A DNA stretch of 64,000 nt from Rhodothermaceae bacterium Tc-Br11_B2g6_7 (GCA_001564055.1 LKNB01000001.1:1-64000), one strand, 5' to 3'. Positions 45,552 through 54,679 are shown, numbered from the stretch's first letter. Numbers and translations: made by a program. Notes: generated from the letters alone by a model not told the origin.

Positions 45552-46472
45552 TTAGCCCGTAGAGTCGTCAGAAGCAGGAGCGCGGCGAAGAACCGGGGTT
45601 GAGGGCACCAACGGAAGCGCGCTGTAGCGGGCGAGGGCAGCAAGCGGGATGAGGGTGGCTACGCTTCCGATCAGCAGTGGGATGTAAAGGCCCTGAACAA
45701 GCAAGATGAGCAGGGGAAAGAGACAGTTCAGGAAATATACCGTCGGCGCATAGGTATGAACAGTATCAAGCCCCCCGGCCAACAGTTCGTATCCCCAGAT
45801 GATGAGGTACGATACAAGGAACCACCCAAACCAGTTGGTCAAGGGCATACCGTAGTAAAATCCGTTGACGTCGTATAGCCAGAAAGGTACGGTGCCGACG
45901 GCGGAGCCGGCGCCGTTCATGGCGGGGTCCAGTGAAACATCCCACAGAACCATGAACACGGTGGCTACAAGCACGCGCGTGCCTCGTCCAGTGGGAAGGC
46001 GCCGCGCCAAATCCAGCGAGATCAGCGCCATGGCAAACCATGAGAGCGGGATAAAGTAGGGCACATGGCCGGCAAACTCAGGCCCCAACCAGCCGGTGTA
46101 GGTGTAGTCGCCAAACGGAAATGACCAGGATAGGCCCAGGAATTCACTCAACCACCCGGTCGTGCCGATTAGTTCGCTGCCTCCACCGATCAGGCAGCCC
46201 CAGAAGACAATGATCGTTATGCGCCGGGTACCCAGTGTAGGCCCGTACATCAGGATCGGGATGAGCCCAAGCAGAATCATGTACGTCCAGGTGGGCGCCT
46301 GGATAAGCGTGTTCATGTAAGGCCCAAAGATTTCCATACTGGCGGGAACCAGTGTCAGGAGCAAAATGCCGAGAAAGCTAAAGGCAATGGACCCGGCAAA
46401 AAGCCCGAGGGCAACCAAAAACAGGCGGTGCGTTGTGGCAGGTACCTGCGTATCGATGACAGTGGAGCGCAT
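45552..46472 (-). CDS. cruF: CruF-type carotenoid 1',2'-hydratase
   Basis: The 306-residue membrane protein has about eight helices and matches the CruF/DUF422 family, which adds water across the C-1',2' double bond of gamma-carotene-type ends (or bisanhydrobacterioruberin). Typical stretches are GLSWSFPFGDYTYTGWLGP (19 residues) and DPAMNGAGSAVGTVPFWLYD (20), with acidic residues in the membrane. The frame is open to a TTG at 46520; the ATG at 46472 is preferred. It is the first gene of the carotenoid operon, with a palindrome over its promoter. Confidence 0.9.
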   Translation of the reverse strand: MRSTVIDTQVPATTHRLFLVALGLFAGSIAFSFLGILLLTLVPASMEIFGPYMNTLIQAPTWTYMILLGLIPILMYGPTLGTRRITIIVFWGCLIGGGSELIGTTGWLSEFLGLSWSFPFGDYTYTGWLGPEFAGHVPYFIPLSWFAMALISLDLARRLPTGRGTRVLVATVFMVLWDVSLDPAMNGAGSAVGTVPFWLYDVNGFYYGMPLTNWFGWFLVSYLIIWGYELLAGGLDTVHTYAPTVYFLNCLFPLLILLVQGLYIPLLIGSVATLIPLAALARYSALPLVPSTPVLRRAPASDDSTG

Positions 46473-46541
46473 GAAAAAGTCGGAGAGCTTGGCCCGTGAA
46501 GAAGGTGCGCTGTCAGGCAAAAGGAACCCCTGACCGGCACT

Positions 46542-46580
46542 AATATAGACCTGCCCACGGGAAACAGAAACCCGGGTTTC
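46542..46580 (-). promoter_or_regulatory. cruF promoter with palindromic operator over the -35
   Basis: On the minus strand TTTCTG (46565-46570) and TATATT (46542-46547) lie 17 bases apart, about 70 bases before the cruF ATG. A perfect 14-bp palindrome, GAAACCCGGGTTTC, covers 46567-46580 and overlaps the -35. The -35 matches the consensus only partly. The same palindrome lies 43 bases before the ATG of the divergent wbqC-like gene. Confidence 0.5.
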
Positions 46581-46622
46581 ATTTCCAACATCATTCTCAC
46601 AGCATTTCGGCCGTACCTGTCA

Positions 46623-47336
46623 ATGATTGCCATCCGCCCGCCAGAGTATTGGCCATCGCCATTATTCACTGCGCTAATGATTGCCGCAGACCGGCTCTAT
46701 GTAGGCGATGCGTTTCGCTACAGCCGGCAGTCCCTGCAGAACCGGGCGAAGCTGCGTAACCCCAACGGATGGCAATGGATCTCAATCCCGCTACGGAGCG
46801 GTCAGCAGGGACGGTCGATTGCGCAGACGGCCATCAATACCAATGAGCCATGGATGGGCCGGCACTGGCGCGCGTTCATGTTTAACTACCGCTCCGCCCC
46901 GTACTTTGAATATTATGAGCCTCGGCTGCGTCCTATTTTTGAGCAGGAGTGGACATCGGTCGGGCCGTTGGCACGGGCAACGATTGATTTCGTAAAAGAG
47001 GCGCTTGACCTCTCGGTAGAACTGGTGCCTACAACCACGCTACCTACGCCGGCTACGTCGCTGGGGAAGGTGCTCGCGCATGACCCGGCCGGGCCTGTGC
47101 TCCTCGCCGAGGATGCGGTCTCGCATGATGCCCCTATCGCTGCAGCTGATGGCCGTCCTGGCAACGTGCTGACGCTGAACCTACCCGCCTACGAGCAAAA
47201 CTTCGAGGGCTTTGAGCCAGGCATGTCTGTGGTAGACCTGCTCTTCAACTACGGCCCCTCTACACGGGTGATGCTGCGAGATGCCTTGTCCATTACGCCA
47301 TTGTCCATGCCTGACGTGGATGACGCCCTTTGCTGA
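46623..47336 (+). CDS. WbqC family protein
   Basis: The 237-residue protein fits the WbqC-like family: it opens with AIRPPEYWPSPLFTALMIAA, has a YVGDAFRYSRQSLQNRAKLR segment and WISIPL, then RSIAQTAINTNEPWMGRHWR with an aromatic and basic helical region and IDFVKEALDL, plus a C-terminal SVVDLLFNYGP, all family hallmarks. WbqC proteins are linked to glycan or O-antigen biosynthesis and may be amino-sugar modifying enzymes; the reaction is not settled. It diverges from cruF. Confidence 0.85.
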   Translation: MIAIRPPEYWPSPLFTALMIAADRLYVGDAFRYSRQSLQNRAKLRNPNGWQWISIPLRSGQQGRSIAQTAINTNEPWMGRHWRAFMFNYRSAPYFEYYEPRLRPIFEQEWTSVGPLARATIDFVKEALDLSVELVPTTTLPTPATSLGKVLAHDPAGPVLLAEDAVSHDAPIAAADGRPGNVLTLNLPAYEQNFEGFEPGMSVVDLLFNYGPSTRVMLRDALSITPLSMPDVDDALC

Positions 47337-47517
47337 CCAGGAGCGTAGGCTTAGGCGTTAACGGGGGTGGGATAATCGCGCCGTGTCCGATCGACCTTTG
47401 GCGTTTTTCGCTGGTGTCCGCCGCCGCCCAATAGGCAAATGTGTATGTATGTAGTCGTGGCCAGTATTCCGCGGTAGGGCCTCTCTCGACAGCACGTAAA
47501 CAAACGACGACGGCGCG

Positions 47518-48402
47518 ATGCAAGCACTCGTACTGGCCGGTGGTGGGGCTAAAGGATCGTTTCAGGCACGGGTCGAGGAGTTGTTGTTTCAACGGGGGTA
47601 TCGCTGGGGCGTCATCGCCGGGGTATCCGTAGGGGCCCTGAACGCTGCCATGCTGGCTACTGGGCAGCGGGAGCGTCTGAAAGAGATCTGGCGCACCTCA
47701 CGCAATCCGGACGTCTATCGTGGTGGGCTCTCCCTATGGCGCGCCTTCCAGCTCTGGCGGGGTTCCAAGCGCTCGATTTATGACAATGACCCCCTCATGG
47801 CAAAAATAGCTGAAGCCTACGACCCAAACGACACGCAGATTCACACCATTTTTGGCGTGGTGTCGTTAAGCAGTGGGGCCTACGTGCAGCACCACATCGC
47901 GCCCGACACGACGTACGATGCATCGGCCTCACGCAGGTGGCTGCTGGCGTCAACTGCCATCCCCATCACCTTCCCGCCCACGCGCATCGGCACCGATCAG
48001 TTTGTGGACGGCGGTGTTCGCAACATCACTCCGTTGGCCGACGTGATTCCCTTTGAGCCGGAGGAGATTGTGGTGATCACGACAGAGCCGGTGCCGCAAC
48101 CGCTGCAAGCGAACAGTCCGACCGGTATACTGGAGGATGGAGCGATCGTGCTCCAGGCGCTGCTGGCGGAGATCATCTGGAACGACATCAAGTGGCTCCG
48201 CAAGATCAATAGCTACGTGGAGCAGGCTGAGGCAGGAGGGGTTACGCTACGGCATCCAGCGGATGACCGCCCCCTGAAGTCATTCCGCCTGACGCTCATC
48301 ATGCCGGACGAAGATCTTGGGTCGGGCCTTGACTTCTCAATGGAGGCCTATCAGCGAAGGGTGGCAGCGGCTGAGCGGGTCATGCAGCGGCCTTTGGCGT
48401 AA
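47518..48402 (+). CDS. Patatin-like phospholipase
   Basis: The 294-residue cytoplasmic lipase has the oxyanion loop AGGGAKGSF (residues 7-15), the nucleophile elbow GVSVG with Ser37, and the catalytic Asp164 in VDGGVRNITPL, making the Ser-Asp dyad of the patatin family. It should hydrolyse acyl esters from lipids. No signal peptide is seen. It follows the WbqC gene after 181 bases on the same strand. There is no terminator of its own in the plus direction directly behind it; the nearby hairpin serves the tRNA operon. Confidence 0.9.
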   Translation: MQALVLAGGGAKGSFQARVEELLFQRGYRWGVIAGVSVGALNAAMLATGQRERLKEIWRTSRNPDVYRGGLSLWRAFQLWRGSKRSIYDNDPLMAKIAEAYDPNDTQIHTIFGVVSLSSGAYVQHHIAPDTTYDASASRRWLLASTAIPITFPPTRIGTDQFVDGGVRNITPLADVIPFEPEEIVVITTEPVPQPLQANSPTGILEDGAIVLQALLAEIIWNDIKWLRKINSYVEQAEAGGVTLRHPADDRPLKSFRLTLIMPDEDLGSGLDFSMEAYQRRVAAAERVMQRPLA

Positions 48403-48435
48403 AACCTAAAACCCCCTTGGCGTAAAACCCAGGCC

Positions 48436-48473
48436 AAAAAAAGAAGCCCTGCCCTCAAGAAGAGAGCAGGGCT
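48436..48473 (-). terminator. Terminator of the tRNA operon
   Basis: On the minus strand an AGCCCTG-type stem (48468-48473 region pairing with 48445-48450, extended through GAG/CTC) is followed by TTCTTTTTTT. It lies just after the CCA end of tRNA-Asp. Confidence 0.8.
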
Positions 48474-48474
48474 G

Positions 48475-48552
48475 TGGCGGTCCGGACGGGACTCGAACCC
48501 GCGACCTCCTGCGTGACAGGCAGGCGTTCTAACCAAACTGAACTACCGGACC
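48475..48552 (-). tRNA. tRNA-Asp (GTC anticodon)
   Basis: The minus strand folds as a tRNA: acceptor GGTCCGG/CCGGACC, D arm AGTTCAGTTTGGTTAGAACGC, anticodon loop CTGTCAC with anticodon GTC, and T loop GGTTCGAGTCC. The discriminator is G and the CCA end is encoded (48475-48477). It is the second of two tRNAs. Confidence 0.96.
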
Positions 48553-48680
48553 GTAAAGCCTACGTTTGCGCATCTTGTGTGACGGTCGTCCTGCGTCGTC
48601 GAGCGCATGTGTAAGTGTACGGCGCCTTGATGTTCCTGCGCAAGCGCTGGCGTGTCAAGGTTCGGTGGATAACCACCGAG

Positions 48681-48753
<73 letters not shown>

Positions 48754-48764
48754 AGGGAGCGCCC

Positions 48765-48794
48765 AATATAGTGCGCTGCTGTTGCAAGAGTCAA
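48765..48794 (-). promoter_or_regulatory. Promoter of the tRNA-Phe/tRNA-Asp operon
   Basis: On the minus strand TTGACT (48789-48794), an 18-base spacer and TATATT (48765-48770) match the sigma70 -35/-10 at five of six bases each. The start of transcription would be about 5 bases before tRNA-Phe. Confidence 0.82.
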
Positions 48795-48866
48795 TGCACG
48801 ACGCAGCCCCCACCTCGGTTTCATTCCAAGTTTAAAATTGGAGCGAAGGGCGGGCCGTTTACAGCT

Positions 48867-49760
48867 TCAGGAGCGGGCATTGCGGTCGGCGCCCCACATC
48901 AGCTTGCTGCGGAGCGTATCGAAATAGTGCTGATCGCTCAGGCGCACCAGGCGGACCCGGTGGTTGCCTCGTTCCACCCGGATCTGTGTTTCCTCGACCC
49001 CAATCGAGGCGCTGGCGCCGTCACCGGCCAGGATGTAACCCTGACGCCCCGGCGTCTGCACGGTAATATCAATGGTGGCTGTGTCTGGGAGGACGACGGG
49101 GCGCACCGTGAGGGCATGGGCCGCCAGCGGGCTGAGGGTGACGACGCCGGAGCCCGGTACGACGATGGGGCCGCCGGCCGCCAGCGAGTAGGCGGTAGAT
49201 CCGGTAGGGGTAGCCATAATGAGGCCGTCAGCCCAGTAGTTGTTGAGTGGCACGCCATCTACCTTCACGTCTACCGAGATGAGCCCTGCGGGGCCGTCCC
49301 GCTCCACCACCCACTCGTTCAATGCCCACGACCAGGGCAGTGCCGCTGGCTGTCCCGCTACCGTGGCCTTCAGGGTCGTGCGAGGGTCGATCAGGTATGC
49401 GCCGGCCTCAATCTGTTCGATCGCCGTGAGCATCCCCCGCACTTCAATAGCGGCCAGAAAGCCCAGCCGGCCAATATTGATGCCCAGAATGGGGGTTTCG
49501 GCCTGGTCCACCTCGTGGGCGCAGCGCAGCAGGGTGCCGTCGCCGCCAAACGAAATGATGATGTCGGCCACGTCGGTCAGGGTGTCGACGCAGGGGACGC
49601 CCGAAGCGTTCGGCAGGTCGGGATGATGGGTGGCCAAGCCGCTGCGCAGCTCAGGGTGCACGCAGTAGGCGAGGCCCTGCCGTTCCATCCAGTGCAGCAG
49701 CCGTCCTGCAGGCTCCCACAGCGAATCCTTTTGCACGTTGCCAGTGATGCCGTAAATCAT
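48867..49760 (-). CDS. nadK: NAD kinase
   Basis: The 297-residue enzyme makes NADP from NAD and ATP. The GGDGT motif (SFGGDGTLLRCAHE near residue 67), the conserved NIGRLGFLAAI and the ATPTGSTAYSLAAGGPI segment that forms the active site are all present. The frame continues upstream to 49928 without homology, and the ATG at 49760 (MIYGITGNVQ) matches the family. It is alone, downstream of a 364-base gap and next to the tRNA operon. Confidence 0.96.
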   Translation of the reverse strand: MIYGITGNVQKDSLWEPAGRLLHWMERQGLAYCVHPELRSGLATHHPDLPNASGVPCVDTLTDVADIIISFGGDGTLLRCAHEVDQAETPILGINIGRLGFLAAIEVRGMLTAIEQIEAGAYLIDPRTTLKATVAGQPAALPWSWALNEWVVERDGPAGLISVDVKVDGVPLNNYWADGLIMATPTGSTAYSLAAGGPIVVPGSGVVTLSPLAAHALTVRPVVLPDTATIDITVQTPGRQGYILAGDGASASIGVEETQIRVERGNHRVRLVRLSDQHYFDTLRSKLMWGADRNARS

Positions 49761-50124
49761 ACAGAGAAACTCCAGAGGCCTATCAACAGAGGGCACAGGA
49801 CGCGCCACACGGCGCAACCCTACCAGGGGACCGCCGACAGCATAGAAAATGATAAGCACAATAGGTAGTCGTCGCCCATCTGTACGTGCCCTCGGATGCA
49901 ACATCCTTGCTACCGAGTGGCGTGCCACGTGAGGACAGGACAGTCAATAACCTGTGGCCGCGTTCCGAGCCGTGCCATGTGCTCCAACGCATGCCGGCTG
50001 GTAACCCACCAACGGCACTGTAACGCGCCTGAAGGGTATGGTACGTAGAGGTTGCCTATGGTTCATCCGACGATGAACCGGCGGCTGCCCCGCATACCTT
50101 TTGTTTGAGAGTGCCCCACCCCGC
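49761..50124. other. Intergenic region without recognisable gene
   Basis: I see no coding sequence, RNA gene or clear promoter in these 364 bases between nadK and the oxidoreductase, which are divergent. The upstream extension of the nadK frame (49761-49928) has no recognisable content. Confidence 0.5.
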
Positions 50125-51429
50125 ATGCCTACCCACGTTGCCATCGTTGGAAACGGAGTTGCCGGTATCACCGCGGCTCGATTTCTGCGCAAGGCGTCCT
50201 CCGACGTCCGCCTGACGGTCATCTCGGCCGAAACGGAGCACTTCTACAGCCGCACAGCCCTCATGTATATTTACATGGGGCACATGACGTACGAGGACAC
50301 CAAGCCCTACGAGGATTGGTTCTGGGAAAAGAACCGCATCGCGCTGGTGTATGACTACGTGGAGACGATTGATGTTGAGAAAAAAACACTTCAGCTTCGG
50401 GAGGGCGCGCCTCTCGCCTATGATATCCTGATCCTTGCCACCGGCTCAAAGCCCCGATCGATCGGGATGGAGGGCGAAGATCTTGAGGGCGTACAGGGCC
50501 TCTACGGCATACCGGATCTCGAGGCGATGGAGGACGCAACCGACGGGATTGACCGTGCCGTGGTAGCAGGCGGTGGATTGATTGGCGTAGAACTGGCTGA
50601 AATGCTGCACACCCGCCACATCCCGGTGACGTTTCTCGTGCGGGAGTCCAACTATTACCGCAATGTGCTGCCGCCCGAAGAAGCCACGATTGTCACCGAG
50701 GCTATTCGGGGGCATGACATCGATTTGCGTCTCTCGACAGAGCTTGACGCCATCCACGGCAACGGCAACGGGCGGGTGGAGGGCATCACCACGAACAATG
50801 GGGAGCGGATCGACTGTCAGTTTTTGGGGATCACCATTGGGGTAACGCCCAACCTCGCGGTAACCGAGGGCACGCCGATCAAAACCAACCGGGGCATTCT
50901 GGTGGATGAGCGGTTTCGCACCAACGTGCCCAACGTGTATGCAGTGGGCGACTGCACCGAGTTCGTGCGGGAGGGCATCGGGTACCGCACCATCGATCAG
51001 CTCTGGTACACGGGGCGCAAGGAAGGGCAGGCTGTGGCGCGCATCATTACCGGTGATACCCGTGGGTACGCGCCGGGGCCGTTCTTCAACTCGGCCAAGT
51101 TCTTCAACGTCGAGTATCAGACGTACGGCACCATTGCCCCGGATCTGCCGGAGGACCAGGAGACCCTCTGCTGGCAGCACCCCTCGAAGCCCAAACTCAT
51201 TCGCATCAATTATGAGCGTGAGAGCGAACGGGTGGTAGGCTTCAACCTGATGGGCGTTCGCTACCGCCAGGACGTCTGCCATCGCTGGCTCGCTGAGGAA
51301 CGGACCATTCGGGAGATCCTCCCGAAGCTGGAGGAGGCGAACTTCGACCGTGAGTTCGACGAGCGCTATGAAGCTGCCCTGCGGGCCCAGTATCGTGAGC
51401 GCTTCCCCGATGTTGTGCTCCAGGCCTAA
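50125..51429 (+). CDS. FAD/NAD(P)-dependent oxidoreductase
   Basis: The 434-residue flavoprotein belongs to the pyridine nucleotide-disulfide oxidoreductase class. FAD loop AIVGNGVAGITAARFL starts at about residue 5, the NAD(P) loop is VVAGGGLIGVELAEML near 146, and the C-terminal FAD motif is NVYAVGDCTEFV near 272. No CxxxxC redox pair is seen, which points to a ferredoxin-, nitrite- or NADH-oxidase-like reductase rather than a disulfide enzyme. The next gene, 56 bases downstream, encodes a polyferredoxin membrane protein, so electrons may pass from NAD(P)H to it. The ATG at 50125 is chosen. Confidence 0.9.
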   Translation: MPTHVAIVGNGVAGITAARFLRKASSDVRLTVISAETEHFYSRTALMYIYMGHMTYEDTKPYEDWFWEKNRIALVYDYVETIDVEKKTLQLREGAPLAYDILILATGSKPRSIGMEGEDLEGVQGLYGIPDLEAMEDATDGIDRAVVAGGGLIGVELAEMLHTRHIPVTFLVRESNYYRNVLPPEEATIVTEAIRGHDIDLRLSTELDAIHGNGNGRVEGITTNNGERIDCQFLGITIGVTPNLAVTEGTPIKTNRGILVDERFRTNVPNVYAVGDCTEFVREGIGYRTIDQLWYTGRKEGQAVARIITGDTRGYAPGPFFNSAKFFNVEYQTYGTIAPDLPEDQETLCWQHPSKPKLIRINYERESERVVGFNLMGVRYRQDVCHRWLAEERTIREILPKLEEANFDREFDERYEAALRAQYRERFPDVVLQA

Positions 51430-51485
51430 CGCAGGCTCTGATCGTAGCGGAACGACTATTTCTCTCTCACACACCTCTTGTTACC

Positions 51486-52943
51486 GTGGCCAACGCCGAC
51501 ACCAGTTTTCAGTTAACGGCTCCGACCTCACAGTTTGAGCGTCAGGAGCTGTTCGGACTTTTCTTGGCCGGTCTTGCAACGCTGGCCCTTCTCGTCGCCT
51601 GGGTGGGGGCCGGGGGACTGGCGCCCTGGGCCCTGCTGCTGTTCTCGACGGCGGCCTACACCGTGGGCGGGTACCTCTACTTCAAGCGCCACCTGAAGCG
51701 CCCGGCCGGCATCGATAACGACGGGCTGATGTTCTCCTCATCGACCATGCGCGGAGCCTTTGGATGGGTGCTCGGGGTCGTGTTTACAGGGGTTTATGTA
51801 CTGCTCTACTTCTTTCCATCCACGCTGGAGGGGCTGATTGCGATGACGGACCCCCTCAGCGAGATTATGCGGGGGCGGGGTGCTGACGAGTGGTTCATGT
51901 ACGGCTTCCTGTACACGCTCGCGGTGCTGGTGATGGGCATCCGTATGCTCATCAAGTATCGCCACAGCACCTACCAGATCGTCCGGACCATCTCCGTGAT
52001 GTTCTTCCAGTTGGGCTTCGCTTTTGTGATCCCGGCCCTCTTGCAGATTTTCAACCAACCGGAGTTTTATTTTCACTATTTCTGGCCGCTGGAGCACAAT
52101 TACCTCTTTCCCTCTACTGTAGACTTCTTTACGGATACCACGCGGCTTGGGGTATTCATGATTGTGTGGGGAGGACTGATGACGTTTGTGGCGACCCCGG
52201 TGCTAACCTACTTTTACGGCAAGCGGTGGTACTGCTCCTGGGTGTGCGGTTGCGGCGGCCTGGCGGAGACGGCGGGGGATCCGTTCCGGCATCTTTCAGA
52301 CAAGTCACTCAAGGCCTGGCAGGTGGAGCGGTGGATGGTGCACGGCGTGTTGGTGCTCGTTACAATAGGCACCGCCATTCTCTGGATTAACTCCGCCATG
52401 GAAGGGGGGCTGCTGGGTGGGTTCTCCAACGCGTTCGCCTCTGCCTACGGATTCTACGTGGGCGCTATCTTCTCCGGCGTCATCGGTATCGGCTTCTATC
52501 CGATTATGGGCAACCGCGTGTGGTGCCGCTTTGGGTGCCCGATGGCGGCCATCCTGGGGCTTCTGCAGAAGTTTTACTCGCGCTTCCGGATAACGACGAA
52601 TAACGCCCAGTGCATCTCTTGCGGCAACTGCTCGACGTACTGTGAGATGGGCATCGACGTCCGCTGGTACGCTCAGCGAGGCCAAAACATCATCCGTGCG
52701 GCCTGTGTGGGCTGTGGCGTTTGCTCTGAAGTGTGCCCCCGAGGCGTGCTGAAGTTGGAAAACGGCCCGCAAGAAGGACGCTACAACGGCCCGGTGCTGA
52801 ATGATGGGGAGTACGCCTTCGTCGAGCCCGATGAGTCCTGGAAAGCCGGACGGAGTGGCGATGGCGCGCCTTCATCCGACAACGGACAGCAGGTGTTCAT
52901 GGGCGAAGATATTCCCGTCCTCTCTGACGAGGAATGGCGGTAG
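51486..52943 (+). CDS. Membrane polyferredoxin (NapH/CcoG-like 4Fe-4S protein)
   Basis: The 485-residue protein starts at a GTG (51486). It has about six or seven transmembrane helices (25-60, 90-115, 140-165, 170-195, 225-250, 285-305, 315-340). After the fifth helix lies WYCSWVCGCGGLAE, and after the last RVWCRFGCPMAAI, then two soluble 4Fe-4S clusters, CISCGNCSTYCEMG and CVGCGVCSEVCPRG, around residues 375-425. Such proteins move electrons from the cytoplasm to periplasmic or quinone acceptors. It is coupled by position to the FAD oxidoreductase before it. The final acceptor is not in the window. Confidence 0.9.
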   Translation: MANADTSFQLTAPTSQFERQELFGLFLAGLATLALLVAWVGAGGLAPWALLLFSTAAYTVGGYLYFKRHLKRPAGIDNDGLMFSSSTMRGAFGWVLGVVFTGVYVLLYFFPSTLEGLIAMTDPLSEIMRGRGADEWFMYGFLYTLAVLVMGIRMLIKYRHSTYQIVRTISVMFFQLGFAFVIPALLQIFNQPEFYFHYFWPLEHNYLFPSTVDFFTDTTRLGVFMIVWGGLMTFVATPVLTYFYGKRWYCSWVCGCGGLAETAGDPFRHLSDKSLKAWQVERWMVHGVLVLVTIGTAILWINSAMEGGLLGGFSNAFASAYGFYVGAIFSGVIGIGFYPIMGNRVWCRFGCPMAAILGLLQKFYSRFRITTNNAQCISCGNCSTYCEMGIDVRWYAQRGQNIIRAACVGCGVCSEVCPRGVLKLENGPQEGRYNGPVLNDGEYAFVEPDESWKAGRSGDGAPSSDNGQQVFMGEDIPVLSDEEWR

Positions 52944-52980
52944 GACGTAGCACAAGGCACAAGACTTCCTTAGATTACGG

Positions 52981-53853
52981 CTACATCGCCCAGTACATCA
53001 ACAGGCCGCCTGCTACGGCCAGGCCGCCCAATCCGAAGCAGACCAGCCAGAAGGGGATTTGCTTCACTACTCGCATGAGCAGGTGAATGGTGGCAAAGCC
53101 GACGACTGCGGCGGTAGAGAGGGCGATCAGGGCGCCCAGCGGGGTGACGCCCGGCAAGCCGCCGCTGCGCAACATGGTGAGCGCACCGGCCGCCAGGCTC
53201 GCGGGAATGGAGAGCAAAAACGACAGCCGCAGGGCGGCGGCCCCCTCCAGACTCCGGAACAGCAAGACGCTAACGGTGGTGCCGGAGCGCGACACCCCCG
53301 GCAGGATGGTGAGCCCCTGAAACGCGCCCACGATCATGGCGTCCAGCATCGTGGGCTCGGTGCGTCCGCCCAGCTCCACCTGCTCCGACGCCTTTTGCAC
53401 GATCCCGGTGATGATGAGGAGTACCCCGATGAGGGCTACAAATAGACCGCCGGCCAGCTCACTGACGGCATCCACCGCGAACAGGAACAGCGGAATCCCA
53501 ATCACCCCGGTGGCCAACGACGCCACCACCACAAAGGTCGTGATCGCATTCGGACCCTCAAAAGCAGTCGCCGGGCGCCACGAGGGGAGGGCACGGAATG
53601 CTTCGGAGATGTCCTCCCAGTAATAGATGGTGGCAGAAAGCGTGGTCCCAATCTGGATAAACAGGGCCAGTTGTAACGCGATGTCAGGAGACGTCCCCAC
53701 CAGTGTCAGAAAAAGGGCCAGGTTACCCTGGCTGGATACCGGCAACCATTCGACGATGCCCTGCACAAGACCAGCCAAAAAGGCGACGAGGTAATCTTCA
53801 CCAATCACAAGCAGTAAAGGCAAGCGGGAGAAAAGCGGGCGACTCCAGATCAT
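52981..53853 (-). CDS. uppP: Undecaprenyl-diphosphate phosphatase
   Basis: The integral membrane enzyme removes a phosphate from undecaprenyl-PP, recycling the cell-wall lipid carrier. From the ATG at 53853 it is 290 residues; the family start would be matched even better by the GTG at 53808 (275 residues). The two active-site motifs are present: GLVQGIVEWLPVSSQGN near the start, with the catalytic Glu, and GVSRSGTTVSV near the middle. The long open frame to 54018 overlaps the divergent epimerase and is rejected. Confidence 0.93.
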   Translation of the reverse strand: MIWSRPLFSRLPLLLVIGEDYLVAFLAGLVQGIVEWLPVSSQGNLALFLTLVGTSPDIALQLALFIQIGTTLSATIYYWEDISEAFRALPSWRPATAFEGPNAITTFVVVASLATGVIGIPLFLFAVDAVSELAGGLFVALIGVLLIITGIVQKASEQVELGGRTEPTMLDAMIVGAFQGLTILPGVSRSGTTVSVLLFRSLEGAAALRLSFLLSIPASLAAGALTMLRSGGLPGVTPLGALIALSTAAVVGFATIHLLMRVVKQIPFWLVCFGLGGLAVAGGLLMYWAM

Positions 53854-53923
53854 GCAAACCGAGAGCCGAAACGTGTCGAAGCGCCCGTAACCTACGAATT
53901 TGCCGTACAAGCCCCAGCGACCC

Positions 53924-54679
53924 ATGGATTCTTCATTCAGCGATAACATTCGCGTGCTTATCACGGGCGCGGCTGGTTGTATTGGGCAGATCCTCTGGAA
54001 GGGATTACCGGAGCCCATGGCCCGGATCGGGCTGGATCTGGCGGGCGGTGCTCCGTCATCAGTCTACACGGGGGATTGCACGGATGCTGCCGTGCTGGAT
54101 CGCGTGCTGCGCAAGACGGGCCCGGTTGATGCGATCGTGCACCTGGCGGCGGATCCGCGGGTAGAGAGTCCGTGGGCTGCGGTGCAGGGGGCAGGCATTG
54201 ATGGTACGCGGCAGGTGCTGGCCGCGGCCGTGCGCCATGACGTGCCCCGCGTAGTGTATGCCAGCTCCAATCACGTCGTTGGTGGGTACGAGGCTGACGA
54301 TCCGTTGCCGGGGCAGGACGGCCGCCCCCGCCTGACCGCGCAGGCAGAGCCGCGTCCAGATAGCCTGTACGCCGTGGGAAAGCTCGCCGGGGAGGCGCTT
54401 GGGCGATACTATGCGGAGCAGCACGGGCTGCGCGTGGTGTGCCTGCGCATTGGGTCGGTGCGTTCGCACGACGACCCGACGCGGGAGGAGCGGCTGCGGC
54501 GTACATGGCTGAGCCACCGCGACCTCGCGCATCTGATGGTCTGCAGCCTACGCGCCGCCGTCGATTTTGGCGTGTACTACGGCGTCTCAGCCAATGCTCA
54601 GCGGATGTGGTCGCTGGCCCATGCGCGTGCTGACCTTGGGTACGCGCCTGATGACAATGCCGCTGTGCACACCGCGTGA
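53924..54679 (+). CDS. NAD-dependent epimerase/dehydratase, uronate-dehydrogenase-like
   Basis: The 251-residue extended SDR has the NAD loop [10 protein letters not shown] (residues about 13-22), [27 protein letters not shown] and the catalytic YAVGK. The C-terminal part [19 protein letters not shown] and [18 protein letters not shown] follow the pattern of uronate dehydrogenase, which oxidises galacturonate or glucuronate to the aldarolactone. The substrate is inferred by resemblance. It overlaps the next open frame only in that frame's unused extension. The ATG at 53924 starts just before the Rossmann strand. Confidence 0.85.
   Translation: MDSSFSDNIRVLITGAAGCIGQILWKGLPEPMARIGLDLAGGAPSSVYTGDCTDAAVLDRVLRKTGPVDAIVHLAADPRVESPWAAVQGAGIDGTRQVLAAAVRHDVPRVVYASSNHVVGGYEADDPLPGQDGRPRLTAQAEPRPDSLYAVGKLAGEALGRYYAEQHGLRVVCLRIGSVRSHDDPTREERLRRTWLSHRDLAHLMVCSLRAAVDFGVYYGVSANAQRMWSLAHARADLGYAPDDNAAVHTA

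Noticed and set aside
50446-51474. Minus-strand frame of 342 residues opposite the FAD oxidoreductase
   Set aside because: No domain and typical antisense composition; the plus-strand gene carries intact FAD and NAD motifs.
53809-54018. Longer start for the undecaprenyl-diphosphate phosphatase
   Set aside because: The extension beyond about 53853 overlaps the divergent epimerase start and has no signal or homology; the family begins near the GLVQG motif.
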